A stretch of 64,000 nt of DNA, taken from positions 3,379,501 through 3,443,500 of the forward strand of contig NC_014664.1 of the NCBI RefSeq assembly GCF_000166055.1, given 5' to 3'. Each line of letters begins with the position of its first letter. The stretch's first letter is position 1. Source of the DNA: Rhodomicrobium vannielii ATCC 17100 (GTDB taxonomy: Bacteria; Pseudomonadota; Alphaproteobacteria; Rhizobiales; Rhodomicrobiaceae). Under the pieces are notes generated by a model. The model was given only the letters and a program-made list of their open reading frames with translations, searched no databases and had not been told where the DNA came from. A program made the position numbers and the translations under genes. This document shows, in pieces, positions 37,654 through 47,377 of the stretch.

Positions 37654-38235
37654 CTACTGCGCGTAGCTCGGCGTGGCCTTGATGCCTTTGTCGGTGGCGA
37701 TGCGATACACGCTGCTTCGCCCGATGCCGAGCCGACGCGCTACCTCGGTCGGCGACACACCAGCCTTGAGCAGCGCCTCGACCTCGGCCGCCTTCGCCTG
37801 CGCGGTGGGCTTCCGGCCCTTGTACTTGCCATCCGTCTTGGCCTTCGCGATGCCCTCACGCTGCCGTTCCAGCATCATCGCGCGCTCGAACTCGGCCACC
37901 GCGCCCAGCACCTGGAGCATGAGCTTGCCGGTCGGCGTCGTCGTGTCAAGGTTCATGGCGAGGATGCGAAGGCCAGCGCCACGCGCCTCGATGGCGGCCA
38001 CGATCTCCATCAGATCCCGCAGCGAGCGCGCCAGCCGGTCCAGCTTCGTGACGACGAGCACGTCGCCCGCGCGGATGTAGTCCAGCGCCGCCACAAGCTC
38101 CCCGCGTTCGGCCACGCTGCTCACCTGCTCCACGAAGACCTTGTTGCAGCCAACCGCCGCAAGCTCGCGCTCCTGTGCTTCGAGGCCCGCAACCTGCTCC
38201 GTGGTCGAGGTCCGCGCGTATCCCACACTCACCAT
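37654..38235 (-). CDS. Serine recombinase (resolvase/invertase family)
   Basis: A 193-residue small serine recombinase. The N-terminal catalytic domain has VGYARTSTTEQV (nucleophilic Ser), VTKLDRLARSLRDLMEIV and a helical EFERAMMLERQREGIAKAK. The C-terminal helix-turn-helix reads GVSPTEVARRLGIGRSSVYRIA. Members resolve cointegrates or invert DNA. I chose the ATG at 38235 (MVSVGYART); an upstream start would add eight residues. It reads toward the integrase. The 250 bases upstream could hold its recombination sites, but I see no clear repeats. Confidence 0.9.
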   Translation of the reverse strand: MVSVGYARTSTTEQVAGLEAQERELAAVGCNKVFVEQVSSVAERGELVAALDYIRAGDVLVVTKLDRLARSLRDLMEIVAAIEARGAGLRILAMNLDTTTPTGKLMLQVLGAVAEFERAMMLERQREGIAKAKTDGKYKGRKPTAQAKAAEVEALLKAGVSPTEVARRLGIGRSSVYRIATDKGIKATPSYAQ

Positions 38236-38485
38236 GTCCGCCCCCAATCTGTTCCACACACGTCTTAGACGTGGTCCTGACCGTGTGCCAAAACTCGAAA
38301 AACTACTCGTGTGGGACAGCTATAGCATGGCTTTGGAACATCCCGCAAGGGCATGCCCTATTTGGAACGGCTTATGGAGGTTGTGTTTATCGCCGGACCC
38401 AGTCCGCCCAGCACCCGGATAAAAGGAGGAAGAGGCAATCGATCTAAACGGCGTGCGACGCGAGCGATGGTCAAACCGAAGGTGG

Positions 38486-40813
38486 TCAGCCTCTGTATAG
38501 GTAACGCTGCACGTTGATAAAGGCTTGGCGGATTGAGAGCATGTCCCCCAGCTTCGATTTCGCGTCCTCGAAGGTGCCGTAGCGTGCTTTCAGCAAGTCC
38601 CCGAGTTTGCGCGGAGAGAGTTCGGTCTCTCCAACGGTTTCATAGGCTTTCAGCACGTCAAGAAGAAAGTCTCGCATTGGGGCGGTGTCAGCGCCGTCCA
38701 GACCGCCGTTTCTTGCGGCGTTCGCACGATCAGAGCGGGTTTTCGGTGGCGTCGTGAACCGGATGTAGGCGAGAACGTCAAACAAGTCGCTGTTTGGGGC
38801 ATCGATCAGACGCCGCATATCGGCCAATTGGTCGGCACCATAGCCGCGCTGTTCCAGCAAGGTCACGAAGCGTTCGCGCTCGTCCGGATCGCTCCACTTC
38901 CCACGCAACTCGTCCTCATCGTCGATCATGCCAGACAGATCGCCAAACAGACTCTCCATGAACTGTTGGGCCGTCATCGGCTTGCCGCCCGGTCCCCAAT
39001 AGCTCGTCGCGGCGATGTATTGAATGAGCCGTTCCTTGCCGTCTGCCAGCTTGATAACCAGCTTGGGCTTTGGCTCGTCATCTCCGCCTTCCTCGCCACC
39101 TTCAGGCGGTTCCGGTGGCTCGGGTTTTTCGGGTGGTTCAGGTTTGGGCGGCCGCGGTCGCGGCTCTTCCGGCGGCAGCGGTTCACCGTCCCACTCGGGA
39201 TCGTTGAACTTCTCATGCGCTTTCACGAAGTCGTAAATCGTGAAGAAGTCTTTCCGGTCGTAGGTTCGCGTTCCTCGCCCGATGATCTGCTTGAACTCGA
39301 TCATCGACCGTATCGGCCGCATCAACACGATATTGCGGACGTTGCGCGCATCCACGCCGGTCGAGAGCTTCTGCGAGGTTGTCAGGATCGTCGGGATGGT
39401 CTTGTCGTTGTCCTGAAAGTCGCGGAGATGCTGTTCACCCAGCTTGCCATCATCGGCGGTGACACGGTGGCAGTAGTTGGGATTCGAGCTGGTCTTGATC
39501 TGGTTGATGTAGTTGCGCACCCGAAGCGCGTGTTCCTGTGTGGCACAGAAAACCAGCGTCTTCTGGCGCTGATCGATCTCGGACATGAACTCGGCCACGC
39601 GGCTTCTCTCGCGGCCCTCGATCACGATGCGGGTGTTGAAATCGGCCTCTGTGTATTTGTCTTTCTCGACCTCGCCCGAAATGATTTCGTCGGTGCCGTC
39701 CCACACATATTCGTCAATCGTGCTGGCCATCTGGCGCACCTTGAAGGGTGTCAGGAAGCCATCCTCGATCCCCTCTCGCAGCGAATACACATAAACCGGC
39801 TCGCCGAAGTAGGCGTAGGTGTCGGCATTGTGCTTGCGGCGGGGCGTAGCGGTCAGGCCGAGCTGCACGGCGGGAGAGAAATATTCCATGATCCCGCGCC
39901 AGTTGCCCTCATCGTTCGCGCCACCTCGGTGGCATTCGTCGATGACGATGAAGTCGAAGAAATCGGGCGGATAGCCTTCGTAACTCGGTTGGCCGTCGCC
40001 GGTCATGAAGGTCTGGAAGATCGTGAAGAAGACGCTGGCATTCTTCGGCACTCCGCCTTTTTTGCGGAGCGTGTCCGGATCGATCCGGGTGATCGCATTG
40101 GGGTCGAAGGCCGAAAAGGCGTTGTAAGCCTGATCCGCGAGGATGTTGCGATCCGCCAGAAACAGGATGCGTGGGCGGCGCGTCGGCTCGCCGGAGAGGT
40201 TCCAACGGGCGTGGAACAGCTTCCATGCGATCTGGAAGGCGATGGAGGTCTTGCCAGTGCCGGTAGCCAGCGTCAGCAGCACGCGCTTCTCGCCCCTGCC
40301 TACGGCTTCCAGCACGGCATTGATGGCGTTGTGCTGATAGTAGCGCAGTTCCCACTTGCCACCCGCCACCTCGAACGGCACCGCCCCGAACCGTTCGCGC
40401 CAAAGGCTGGCTTCCGCAAAGCATCGCTCCCAAAGCTGACCCGGCGTCGGAAAAGGCTGGTTCAAATCGCCTTCCGCGCCGCCGATCATGTCGGTCTCGT
40501 ACCAGCCGAGACCGTTGGTGGCGTAGGCGAACCGCGCCTTGAGCCGCCCGGCATAGTCCTTGGCCTGAGCGACGCCGGTGGTGTGATGTAGGCCCGCCCG
40601 CTTGGCCTCGATCACGGCGAGCTTCTGGTCTCGGTAGATCAGCACGTAGTCGGCGGTGAGCTGTTCGCCTCGCTTGCCGCCCGGCATGATGCGACCGGGG
40701 CAGATCACTTCGCGCCGGATACGGGAGCCTTCGACCGAACCCCAGCCCGCAGCGGCAAGAACCGGGTCGATCCGGTTGGCCCGCGTGTCAGATTCGGTTT
40801 CGCTCTCGAACAT
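38486..40813 (-). CDS. hsdR: Type I restriction enzyme, R subunit
   Basis: A 775-residue ATP-dependent translocase and nuclease that cuts unmodified DNA with HsdM and HsdS. The N-terminal PD-(D/E)xK nuclease includes DYVLIYRDQKLAVIEAKRAG. The helicase core has Walker A LATGTGKTSIAFQ, DECHRGG (motif II), LTATPRRKHN (motif III) and IGRGTRTYDRKDFF (motif VI). A Pro/Glu-rich linker at about residues 545-580 precedes the C-terminal domain that binds the methylase. Layout matches EcoEI-type HsdR. It lies 14 bases after hsdS. Confidence 0.94.
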   Translation of the reverse strand: MFESETESDTRANRIDPVLAAAGWGSVEGSRIRREVICPGRIMPGGKRGEQLTADYVLIYRDQKLAVIEAKRAGLHHTTGVAQAKDYAGRLKARFAYATNGLGWYETDMIGGAEGDLNQPFPTPGQLWERCFAEASLWRERFGAVPFEVAGGKWELRYYQHNAINAVLEAVGRGEKRVLLTLATGTGKTSIAFQIAWKLFHARWNLSGEPTRRPRILFLADRNILADQAYNAFSAFDPNAITRIDPDTLRKKGGVPKNASVFFTIFQTFMTGDGQPSYEGYPPDFFDFIVIDECHRGGANDEGNWRGIMEYFSPAVQLGLTATPRRKHNADTYAYFGEPVYVYSLREGIEDGFLTPFKVRQMASTIDEYVWDGTDEIISGEVEKDKYTEADFNTRIVIEGRERSRVAEFMSEIDQRQKTLVFCATQEHALRVRNYINQIKTSSNPNYCHRVTADDGKLGEQHLRDFQDNDKTIPTILTTSQKLSTGVDARNVRNIVLMRPIRSMIEFKQIIGRGTRTYDRKDFFTIYDFVKAHEKFNDPEWDGEPLPPEEPRPRPPKPEPPEKPEPPEPPEGGEEGGDDEPKPKLVIKLADGKERLIQYIAATSYWGPGGKPMTAQQFMESLFGDLSGMIDDEDELRGKWSDPDERERFVTLLEQRGYGADQLADMRRLIDAPNSDLFDVLAYIRFTTPPKTRSDRANAARNGGLDGADTAPMRDFLLDVLKAYETVGETELSPRKLGDLLKARYGTFEDAKSKLGDMLSIRQAFINVQRYLYRG

Positions 40814-40827
40814 GCGACGAGCTTAAG

Positions 40828-41931
40828 CTAGGTCAATTCGCCTGAGAAGGCTTTTTGCAGGAGGGATTGGCGGAGGGAGTTTATAGATCCCGACTGCGCG
40901 ATGTATGCCCTTGCCAAGTCGGCAATGTGGACCTCGATCTCTTCCAAGGTGTCGGCTATCGCACGCTGCGATGCGAGATCAGCAGGGAACCATATTGTCT
41001 CTTTCTTCAGATGGCTGAAATGACGGGCGTAGCCCTTCCCCGCTAACGGAATGCTGCGAAGCGCGTAGTAATAGAACTTCGGCTCAATTTGTGAAATGGG
41101 CGCGAGAAGCTGCGTGCCATCTGCCCCGACCACGAAGTCAAAATCAATGTATTTCAGGTGGCGCGTATGGTCACCGAAAACGACGATTGGTCTTTCTACC
41201 CGCACCAAATCTGCATCGTCCTCCCAGTAGCCACTGATGAAATCCGCCTCTTGAGAAACTATGGGGTATCGTCCTTCGCTGAGATAATCTTTGCACTGAA
41301 CTTTAGAAGGAATTTTCGTTCGTCTATATGAATTTTCAACAAGGCACTGCTGCCAATCGCCGTTCCCCGATTTGAGCCTTTCCGCGATAGTGACTTCAAG
41401 CAATTTCCGTGCGTCGGCGAGGTTGGCTTCGGCGTTGGCGCGGGCGCGGGAGAGGCCCGCGAAGGCTTCATCCAGAATCGCAACAATCCGCGTCTGTTCG
41501 TCCATCGGTGGGAGCGGGATTTGCAGGTTTGTAACGTGTTCGCGGGAGATGCCGGGTATTGCTGCGCCGTTGGCCAGGGAGGCGAAATGCGCTCCGTGAG
41601 CACCTAGCAGAAGGTGCAGGAAGTCCGCATCAATTCCCTTGGCTCTAACGGCCATTATCTGGCGGCTGATCGCAACCCTGCCACGGCGCAGACGGTTGAT
41701 CTTGCCGACACCTGAACCTTTAACCGTTAAGAGTATGTCCCCTGGATCGGCGAACCGTTTGGGCTTTTCGGTCCATTTGGATATTAGTGGCTCATCTCTG
41801 CCGAAATCCGAAGGACCTGTGATGTATCCAACGCCGTGCCCGTCGATATTGTAGTCAACCGCGTCGATATGCTGGCCGGAAATCAGTTCGATGAAGTCGC
41901 CTAGTGGCCTAACCTCCCACCCAACCTTCAC
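40828..41931 (-). CDS. hsdS: Type I restriction enzyme, specificity subunit
   Basis: A 367-residue DNA-recognition subunit with two target recognition domains. The first runs from the start (VRPLGDFIELISGQHIDA) to the conserved linker IPLPPMDEQTRIVAILDEAF; a helical spacer LSRARANAEANLADARKLLE follows. The second domain (about 200-325) ends at another conserved helix SQRAIADTLEEIEVHIADLA, then LRQSLLQKAFSGEL. The ATG overlaps the hsdM stop by 4 bases. The recognition sequence cannot be read from the protein. Confidence 0.92.
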   Translation of the reverse strand: MKVGWEVRPLGDFIELISGQHIDAVDYNIDGHGVGYITGPSDFGRDEPLISKWTEKPKRFADPGDILLTVKGSGVGKINRLRRGRVAISRQIMAVRAKGIDADFLHLLLGAHGAHFASLANGAAIPGISREHVTNLQIPLPPMDEQTRIVAILDEAFAGLSRARANAEANLADARKLLEVTIAERLKSGNGDWQQCLVENSYRRTKIPSKVQCKDYLSEGRYPIVSQEADFISGYWEDDADLVRVERPIVVFGDHTRHLKYIDFDFVVGADGTQLLAPISQIEPKFYYYALRSIPLAGKGYARHFSHLKKETIWFPADLASQRAIADTLEEIEVHIADLARAYIAQSGSINSLRQSLLQKAFSGELT

Positions 41932-43376
41932 AGCAGCCCCCTTATCCGCTCAAGGATTTCCGCCGTCTCGGCATCGCGGGCAAGGATCGCGTCGATGATC
42001 TCCTCGGGGCTGCGCATGGCCTCGGCTTCGGGCGCGTTCGGGTTCTTCACCGACAGATCGAACGTCTTCGCGTCGACTGTGGCGATGTCCACGATCCACG
42101 ATTTCGGGCCGGTCACGAAGCCGCGCTGCAACTCGACAAACTCGGCCATGTCGTCGTCGTTCAGCGGGTTCGTTTTGCCCATGCTGCGGCCCGGAACAAG
42201 CTGGTAATACCAGATGCGCCGCGTGGCCTCGCCCTTCTGGAAGAACAGCACCACCGTCTTGACGCCCGCCCCCTGAAAGGTGCCCTGCGGGCAATCGAGG
42301 ATTGTGTGGAGGTTGCAGCTTTCCAGAAGCTCGCGCCGCAGCGCCACGCTGGCGTTATCGGTGTTGGACAGGAAGGTGTTCTTGATGACCACCGCTGCCC
42401 GCCCACCGGCTCGCAGCTTGCGGATGAAGTGTTGCAGAAAGAGATAGGCCGTCTCGCCCGACTTGATGGGGAAGTTCTGCTGCACCTCGCGCCGCTCGCC
42501 GCCGCCGAAAGGCGGATTGGCCAGAACGATGTCGTGTCGGTCTTTCTCCTGGTAGTCGAGCACGTTCTCGTTGAGCGAGTTCGTGCGAACGATGTTCGGA
42601 GCTTCGATCCCGTGCAGGATCATGTTCATGATGCCGATGATGTAGGCGAGCGACTTCTTCTCCTGCCCGTAGAACGTGCGGCGTTGCAGGGTTTCATAGT
42701 CGCTGGCGCTGATATTCGGGCGGCGTAGGTAGTCATAGGCTTCGCAGAGAAAGCCCGCCGAGCCGACCGCGCCGTCATAGATCGTTTCGCCGATCTTCGG
42801 GGCGACCACCCGGATCATCGCGCGGATGAGCGGGCGGGGCGTGTAATATTCGCCGCCGTTGCGTCCGGCGTTGCCCATGCGGCGGATGCGAGTTTCGTAG
42901 AGAGCGGAAAGCTCGTGCTTGTCGGCCTGGGTCTTGAAGTGCAGGCTGTCCACGATCTCCAGCACGTCGCGTAGGATGTAGCCCGAGCGGAATTTCGAGC
43001 GCAGTTCGGTGAAGACCTCGCCGATCTTGTATTCGATGGTGTCCGGGCCGGTCGCGCGCTCGTGGAACCTGGCGAGGTAGGGGAACAGGCTGCGATCCAC
43101 GAAGTCCACCAGATCGTCGCCGGTCAGCGCGGTGTTGTGGTCGAATTGCCCGTTCTTCTTGGGCGCGGCCCATTGGTCCCAACGGATTTGGCCGTCGATG
43201 ATCGGCTTGTAGTCCTTGCCTTCGAGTTCGGCACGGTCGCGGCGCTCGCTTTCCAGATCGTGGAGGTACTTCAGGAACAGAATCCACGAAGTCTGCTCAA
43301 CGTAATCGAGTTCGTTGCTGATGCCTTCTTCGGCGCGGAGAGCCTTCTCGATGCTGTTGAATGCGTTCTCGTACAT
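41928..43376 (-). CDS. hsdM: Type I restriction enzyme, M subunit (N6-adenine methyltransferase)
   Basis: A 482-residue subunit that methylates adenine in the site set by HsdS. The N-terminal helical bundle (NSIEKALRAEEGISNELDYV) is followed by the methyltransferase fold. SAM motif I reads IYDGAVGSAGFLCEAYDYL and the catalytic motif is LANPPFGGGE. I chose the ATG at 43376 because the family starts about here (MYENAFNSI); an in-frame ATG 31 codons upstream gives a low-complexity lead. hsdM-hsdS-hsdR form an operon. Confidence 0.93.
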   Translation of the reverse strand: MYENAFNSIEKALRAEEGISNELDYVEQTSWILFLKYLHDLESERRDRAELEGKDYKPIIDGQIRWDQWAAPKKNGQFDHNTALTGDDLVDFVDRSLFPYLARFHERATGPDTIEYKIGEVFTELRSKFRSGYILRDVLEIVDSLHFKTQADKHELSALYETRIRRMGNAGRNGGEYYTPRPLIRAMIRVVAPKIGETIYDGAVGSAGFLCEAYDYLRRPNISASDYETLQRRTFYGQEKKSLAYIIGIMNMILHGIEAPNIVRTNSLNENVLDYQEKDRHDIVLANPPFGGGERREVQQNFPIKSGETAYLFLQHFIRKLRAGGRAAVVIKNTFLSNTDNASVALRRELLESCNLHTILDCPQGTFQGAGVKTVVLFFQKGEATRRIWYYQLVPGRSMGKTNPLNDDDMAEFVELQRGFVTGPKSWIVDIATVDAKTFDLSVKNPNAPEAEAMRSPEEIIDAILARDAETAEILERIRGLL

Positions 43377-43666
43377 GCGTTCTGCGATGCTTCTTGGGCC
43401 GGAGGGAACGGCCCATTGCAATCCGCGGCCACCAGGAATTGGCAGTCCACGCGAGTTGCTGCACCACATCCACGCGGTGATCGCTGTCCGTCGAAAGCGA
43501 AGACCGCCGCGCCGTCACGAGAGTCGAGGACGGCCACGGGGGGATTGAGCGCGAAGGCCGCTTGTCCGATTGGACTTTGAATGGCCATAGCAAAATACCC
43601 GCACCGCGTCACGCCCGGGCTTCATCTTATGCAAAATGCACTCCCAGAAGGCTGCATAGGCAGCCG

Positions 43667-44512
43667 TCAGAACTCGTCATGGTCTTCTTCTTCATCGTCT
43701 TCAGGAAGGTGGCCGTCCAGCTTCTGGCAAAGCTCTGGGAGATGCCGACCGAAGTAGGCGGCCAAGGCTCGCGCGGCAACGTCGGGACTCTGAGTGAGTG
43801 AGCGTCCGAAGGTTTTGCTCAGCTTCTCCGCTACCTCGGCCGCCTTGTCGTCCAGCCATGCTTCTCGTTCGTCGTCGCTCATTGTCTCCAAATTCTGTTT
43901 CTTCGTCATCATCACGGCGTGTTGCCAATTGCGCGCATCATAAGCGTCGTTGCCAAGAGCGGTTTTCATGCGTCTCATTTGGGCGACCTGACCGTCGCTC
44001 ACCCCGGCCGACTCTCTGATCTGCTTCTTTGAGTAGTGGCCGAGGAGCACGAGCCGCCACGCAAAGTTCTGGCGCTCGTAGTTCGTCATCGGCAGCTTGG
44101 CCTTGCTGTTGATGCGCCCGGCGACAAGGATGGCTTGCTCGACACTTCCGTTGAAGTAGGAAACCGGCATGTCGTTTCGCTTGGATAGCTTATAGGCTGC
44201 GGCCCGGTGATGCCCGTCGATGATGATCGCCTCATCACCTGCCATGACAACAAGGATCGGGTCGAGGTCTCCATTTTGCCCCTTGGCCTTCAGAGCGCGT
44301 TCGAGATCCCCGATATGACGTTCGTCCATTCGGCCTTCGTTCATACCGTGACGAGGTTGAAACAAGGCCGGGACCATCATCAACCGCGACATCGGCAGCC
44401 GTTCAGGGCGATCTGGTGCGGTCTTCGAGCCGACTTTCTCCTTCACCTTGGCGAGAAGGCAAAGCGGTTGGTAGCTGAGTGCCGCATCGGCCTCGGCTTC
44501 TTCTGTATCCAT
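43667..44512 (-). CDS. ParB-like nuclease-domain protein
   Basis: A 281-residue protein. The ParB/Srx-like N-terminal domain (about residues 50-125) contains MDERHIGDLERALKAKGQNG and the hallmark IIDGHHRAAAYKLSKRND. A helix-turn-helix follows (HYSKKQIRESAGVSDGQVAQ), and the C-terminus is very acidic. No ParA partner is nearby. It sits 291 bases upstream of hsdM on the same strand, so it is either an island partition/regulatory protein or linked to the restriction operon. I chose the ATG at 44512; the frame stays open upstream without protein-like content. Confidence 0.8.
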   Translation of the reverse strand: MDTEEAEADAALSYQPLCLLAKVKEKVGSKTAPDRPERLPMSRLMMVPALFQPRHGMNEGRMDERHIGDLERALKAKGQNGDLDPILVVMAGDEAIIIDGHHRAAAYKLSKRNDMPVSYFNGSVEQAILVAGRINSKAKLPMTNYERQNFAWRLVLLGHYSKKQIRESAGVSDGQVAQMRRMKTALGNDAYDARNWQHAVMMTKKQNLETMSDDEREAWLDDKAAEVAEKLSKTFGRSLTQSPDVAARALAAYFGRHLPELCQKLDGHLPEDDEEEDHDEF

Positions 44513-45416
44513 TTTTCTGTGTTCTCCGTGGTGCTGCCTCGTGTCATTCGTGCTCCCCGCGCCTTTGGACGTGGCCCAGGCCTCTGTTGTGATCAGCAAC
44601 AAGAGCCTGAGCCGTGGCACTGCGGAGGGAAGAGGTCCGCCCAAGTGGCACACGAAAAGCCACACAGAGCGAAGGACACAAAATTGTTGTGTGTCTGTAC
44701 GGAGGCCACAATCACCGGCGAGGCAGGCAGAGACTGCTACACAGACGCAGCCCACGAGGCTTGCTTTTTGTGAGATTTTGAGTAATATTATCAATGGTCT
44801 ATGATCGGGATCGCCCAATCACGCAAGCGGCACCACCCAACTCCCTGAAAATACTGGCCCTTTCGATAGTTCCGCCGCTCAGGTTGAGGGCGAGATGTGG
44901 AACGGAGTGGAACCAAACTCCACGAAAGGGAACGGTTTCCCCACGAAAAACCCACGACTGAATTCCACTCGCGTTCTCGCGAATCGCGGGCACGCCCCCG
45001 CCAGTGACGCTAGTTGCGCGGCATGCGGACACCAACGAGCGATTTTTTTCTCACGTAACGACCTAACTCGACAGGCGAACTGGCAGACGCTTTCCAAGCC
45101 GCTTACGGCCCTCGTGTCACTAGGTGAGCTGGCACCATCGCGGCCTGATGCGTGGGCGTATATCGAGTTGTAAAATTTATACCAAAAAAAGCCCGGCATG
45201 CGGATCAGGCAGCCGGGATTTAATTACAAAATAGTTACACCAACGGCTTCGAACTCGCAAGTGTCGCTGCATGATGTAGCGCGCTCGCCAACACTGTGCA
45301 AGGCAAGAAATGCGCGCGACATCGTCGAATATACGTCGTCATTCCATGCGATTTTCTCAGCGGCGTGACATGAGAAAATCGCAAGAAAACCCTAGGGCCA
45401 CGGGAATTGCACGGGT
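44513..45416. other. Long gap without a recognisable gene
   Basis: About 900 bases. Several short open frames exist on both strands (for example 44895-45173 and 44879-45199) but overlap one another and look like random GC-rich frames. An AT-rich stretch near 44770-44805 could hold the promoter of the ParB-like gene. A hairpin terminator lies at 45190-45217. Otherwise I see nothing. Confidence 0.5.
45183..45217 (-). terminator. Rho-independent terminator (minus strand)
   Basis: CCCGGC at 45192-45197 pairs with GCCGGG at 45212-45217. On the minus strand the stem is followed by C and a run of seven T (45184-45190), a textbook terminator. No coding gene ends just before it on that strand, so its gene may have been lost. 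Confidence 0.55.
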
Positions 45417-46460
45417 TTGCTAGGCACCCTTGTCACGCTCATAAGTAAACAATGTCACGCCATTGAGCAAATCGCGATTGAGCAAAGAAAATCGACTGAA
45501 GCGCTATCCGAGATGGCCCGCGCGCTGCATGCCTTGACAGATCAAGAGCGCGGGAGCGCCTCCACCATCACGCAGGAAGCACCTGCGCGCGCGATAACGC
45601 ACGAGAGGCGCGACGACGCCGAACCAAAGGCCGAAGGCGACTTTGCCACGCTCGTGGAGGACTTGCCCGCTATGGCGCTCCGGGAGCGCTTCCGGGCTGA
45701 AGCCAATAGCCATCGCAACATGCTTGACCGCGCAAAATCTCATGGCCGCGTCATCAATCCCGCCTTCCGTGATTTCCGGTCCTTCCTTCGCCATGTGGGA
45801 CCGATGCCCGCACCCGGATACACCCTCGACAGGATCGACAACGAAGACCCGGAATATGCTCCCGGCAAAGTCAGATGGGCTGACAAGCAAACGCAGAACA
45901 CGAACAAGGGCGACAGCCTCACCTTTGCGGATGAGAAGGGGCGCACCTTCACAACATCGGAGCTTGCGGGCAAACAGGGCATAGACCCTTCCACGATCCG
46001 GCAGCGTGCCGCACGCGGATGGACCGACATGGAAATCATTGCGGGCAAAAAGCAGGATGCCGTCAATGACAACACGAACAGCGATGATGCCTACCGCTCA
46101 GAGCGTAGGGCGAACCAAGCGGTAATTCGGGCAGAAAAGAAGCGTGCCGACGCCATCCAAGTCGCAAAAATAGACGAAAACCGTATCAGGCATGACACGG
46201 ACGATTTGCCCGCTCCACCAACCTATTTTCTGGAAGAGTTTCCAGACATGATCGCGGCCCCCTTCGAAGTCATGTTCAAAGGCTATTGCAAGGCGGCGAA
46301 AGAAGGGTGGTGGCCAAAATACAGAAGATATATGACGCCCGAACGGTTCGCTATCCAACACCCCGACTTCCACAAAATGATTGCTGAGGTTGACCCGGAT
46401 TTTGCTGCCAAGATGCACGATGCTTCCAAGGCAAAGGAAGCACATATAGCCGAGCTATGA
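45417..46460 (+). CDS. Phage-type protein with an HNH-like DNA-binding segment
   Basis: A protein of up to 347 residues. The central stretch FRDFRSFLRHVGPMPAPGYT, then LDRIDNEDPEYAPGKVRWAD and KQTQNTNKG, matches the pattern (G-P-x-P-x5-LDRIDN...W(A)...Q..N) seen in HNH-like phage proteins. A possible helix-turn-helix follows (TFTTSELAGKQGIDPSTIRQ). The C-terminal third is helical. The start is unclear: TTG at 45417 or ATG at 45513. Lower GC and neighbouring phage remnants suggest a prophage origin. Confidence 0.6.
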   Translation: MLGTLVTLISKQCHAIEQIAIEQRKSTEALSEMARALHALTDQERGSASTITQEAPARAITHERRDDAEPKAEGDFATLVEDLPAMALRERFRAEANSHRNMLDRAKSHGRVINPAFRDFRSFLRHVGPMPAPGYTLDRIDNEDPEYAPGKVRWADKQTQNTNKGDSLTFADEKGRTFTTSELAGKQGIDPSTIRQRAARGWTDMEIIAGKKQDAVNDNTNSDDAYRSERRANQAVIRAEKKRADAIQVAKIDENRIRHDTDDLPAPPTYFLEEFPDMIAAPFEVMFKGYCKAAKEGWWPKYRRYMTPERFAIQHPDFHKMIAEVDPDFAAKMHDASKAKEAHIAEL

Positions 46461-46536
46461 TATTCACTCAAGCTACGAATAAGGAACGCCCCGTATCTTA
46501 AGCGCTCGATCTTCCCGCTAGAGGAAAGGCGTCTCA

Positions 46537-46776
46537 ATGAGAAAAAATGTTATCAAGCATGATGATAGATGGGGGGAAGTTGACCTCATAAAAAAAGATA
46601 CATACAGGATCGTTATAATCGAGTGGAAAACCAAGCAAACGCGCGATAATACGCACGGATTTACTTGGGAGGTATATTTTCCAAATGCCGTAAGCCCGTA
46701 TGCTTCAGGAAATGCAACAACTAAATCTGAAGCGGCGCAAGTTTGCTGTAACTTGGATTATTCGAAATTTCGATGA
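46537..46776 (+). CDS. Hypothetical small protein
   Basis: A 79-residue frame starting MRKNVIKHDDRWGEVDLIKK, with no family I recognise. Its AT-rich codons differ from the chromosome. An AGAGGAAAGG ribosome site precedes the ATG. It lies in phage-like DNA between the HNH-like gene and a portal fragment. Probably real, but weakly supported. Confidence 0.45.
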   Translation: MRKNVIKHDDRWGEVDLIKKDTYRIVIIEWKTKQTRDNTHGFTWEVYFPNAVSPYASGNATTKSEAAQVCCNLDYSKFR

Positions 46777-46892
46777 GGAAGATTAGCGCGTCGGACACAA
46801 TTATATGCCACCACATAAACACTACGTGACTATCTACCGGTAGATGTTTATTTGTCGTGCCATCATCCCCTTTCAATTGGTGCGTGGCATAG

Positions 46893-47246
46893 ATGTTTGG
46901 ATACAGCTTTTTCAGGTCTAGCAGAAAGACGGCGGAATCACGTGCAATTGATTGCACTGAAATCCGTACAACGCTTGCCGCCCCCGATCAAGACCTGTTC
47001 GACATCTTCAGCGCATCTCCCTCTCAGGCGGGAATTTCTGTTACAGCGCAAACGGCCATGCGTTCAAGTGCAGTGCGGGCAGCCGTGGAACCCATCTCCG
47101 GCGGCGTGGGCAATCTCCCGCTGATCCTGTATCAGCGCGGCACAGACGGCCCCGCTCACGCGCTATGTCACCCGGCCTACAAGCGCCCTCACGATCAGGC
47201 GAACGATCGGACGCACGCAACCGAGTTTGGACCAGCTCACGAGTGA
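46893..47246 (+). pseudogene. Phage portal protein, N-terminal remnant
   Basis: Residues about 50-85 read ISVTAQTAMRSSAVRAAVEP, ISGGVGNLPLILYQRGTDG, the conserved early part of HK97-type portal proteins (alternating A-M-x-x-(S/T)AV-x-A ... PL-x-LY-x-R). The rest (HPAYKRPHDQANDRTHATEF) matches the next portal segment with missing residues. The frame stops at residue 117, whereas portals have about 400. It is the relic of a prophage head module. Confidence 0.55.
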
Positions 47247-47377
47247 AGGTGCAACGTCGAGGTGGGTCGACAAGAGACATTCGCTCCGGGCGAAGTTCGG
47301 GCGAGTTTACCCTCAGCTGCGGACATTGAAGGTTTGATGGAATGGGCTAGCAAAGAAATCAGACCTGGCGTCGGGGT

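Noticed and set aside
38828-40591. A 587-codon plus-strand frame
   Set aside because: It is antisense to the full length of hsdR, which has all helicase and nuclease motifs. Long antisense frames are expected in GC-rich DNA.
44879-45199. Overlapping 92- and 106-codon frames on both strands
   Set aside because: They contradict each other, lack ribosome sites and show no protein-like pattern.
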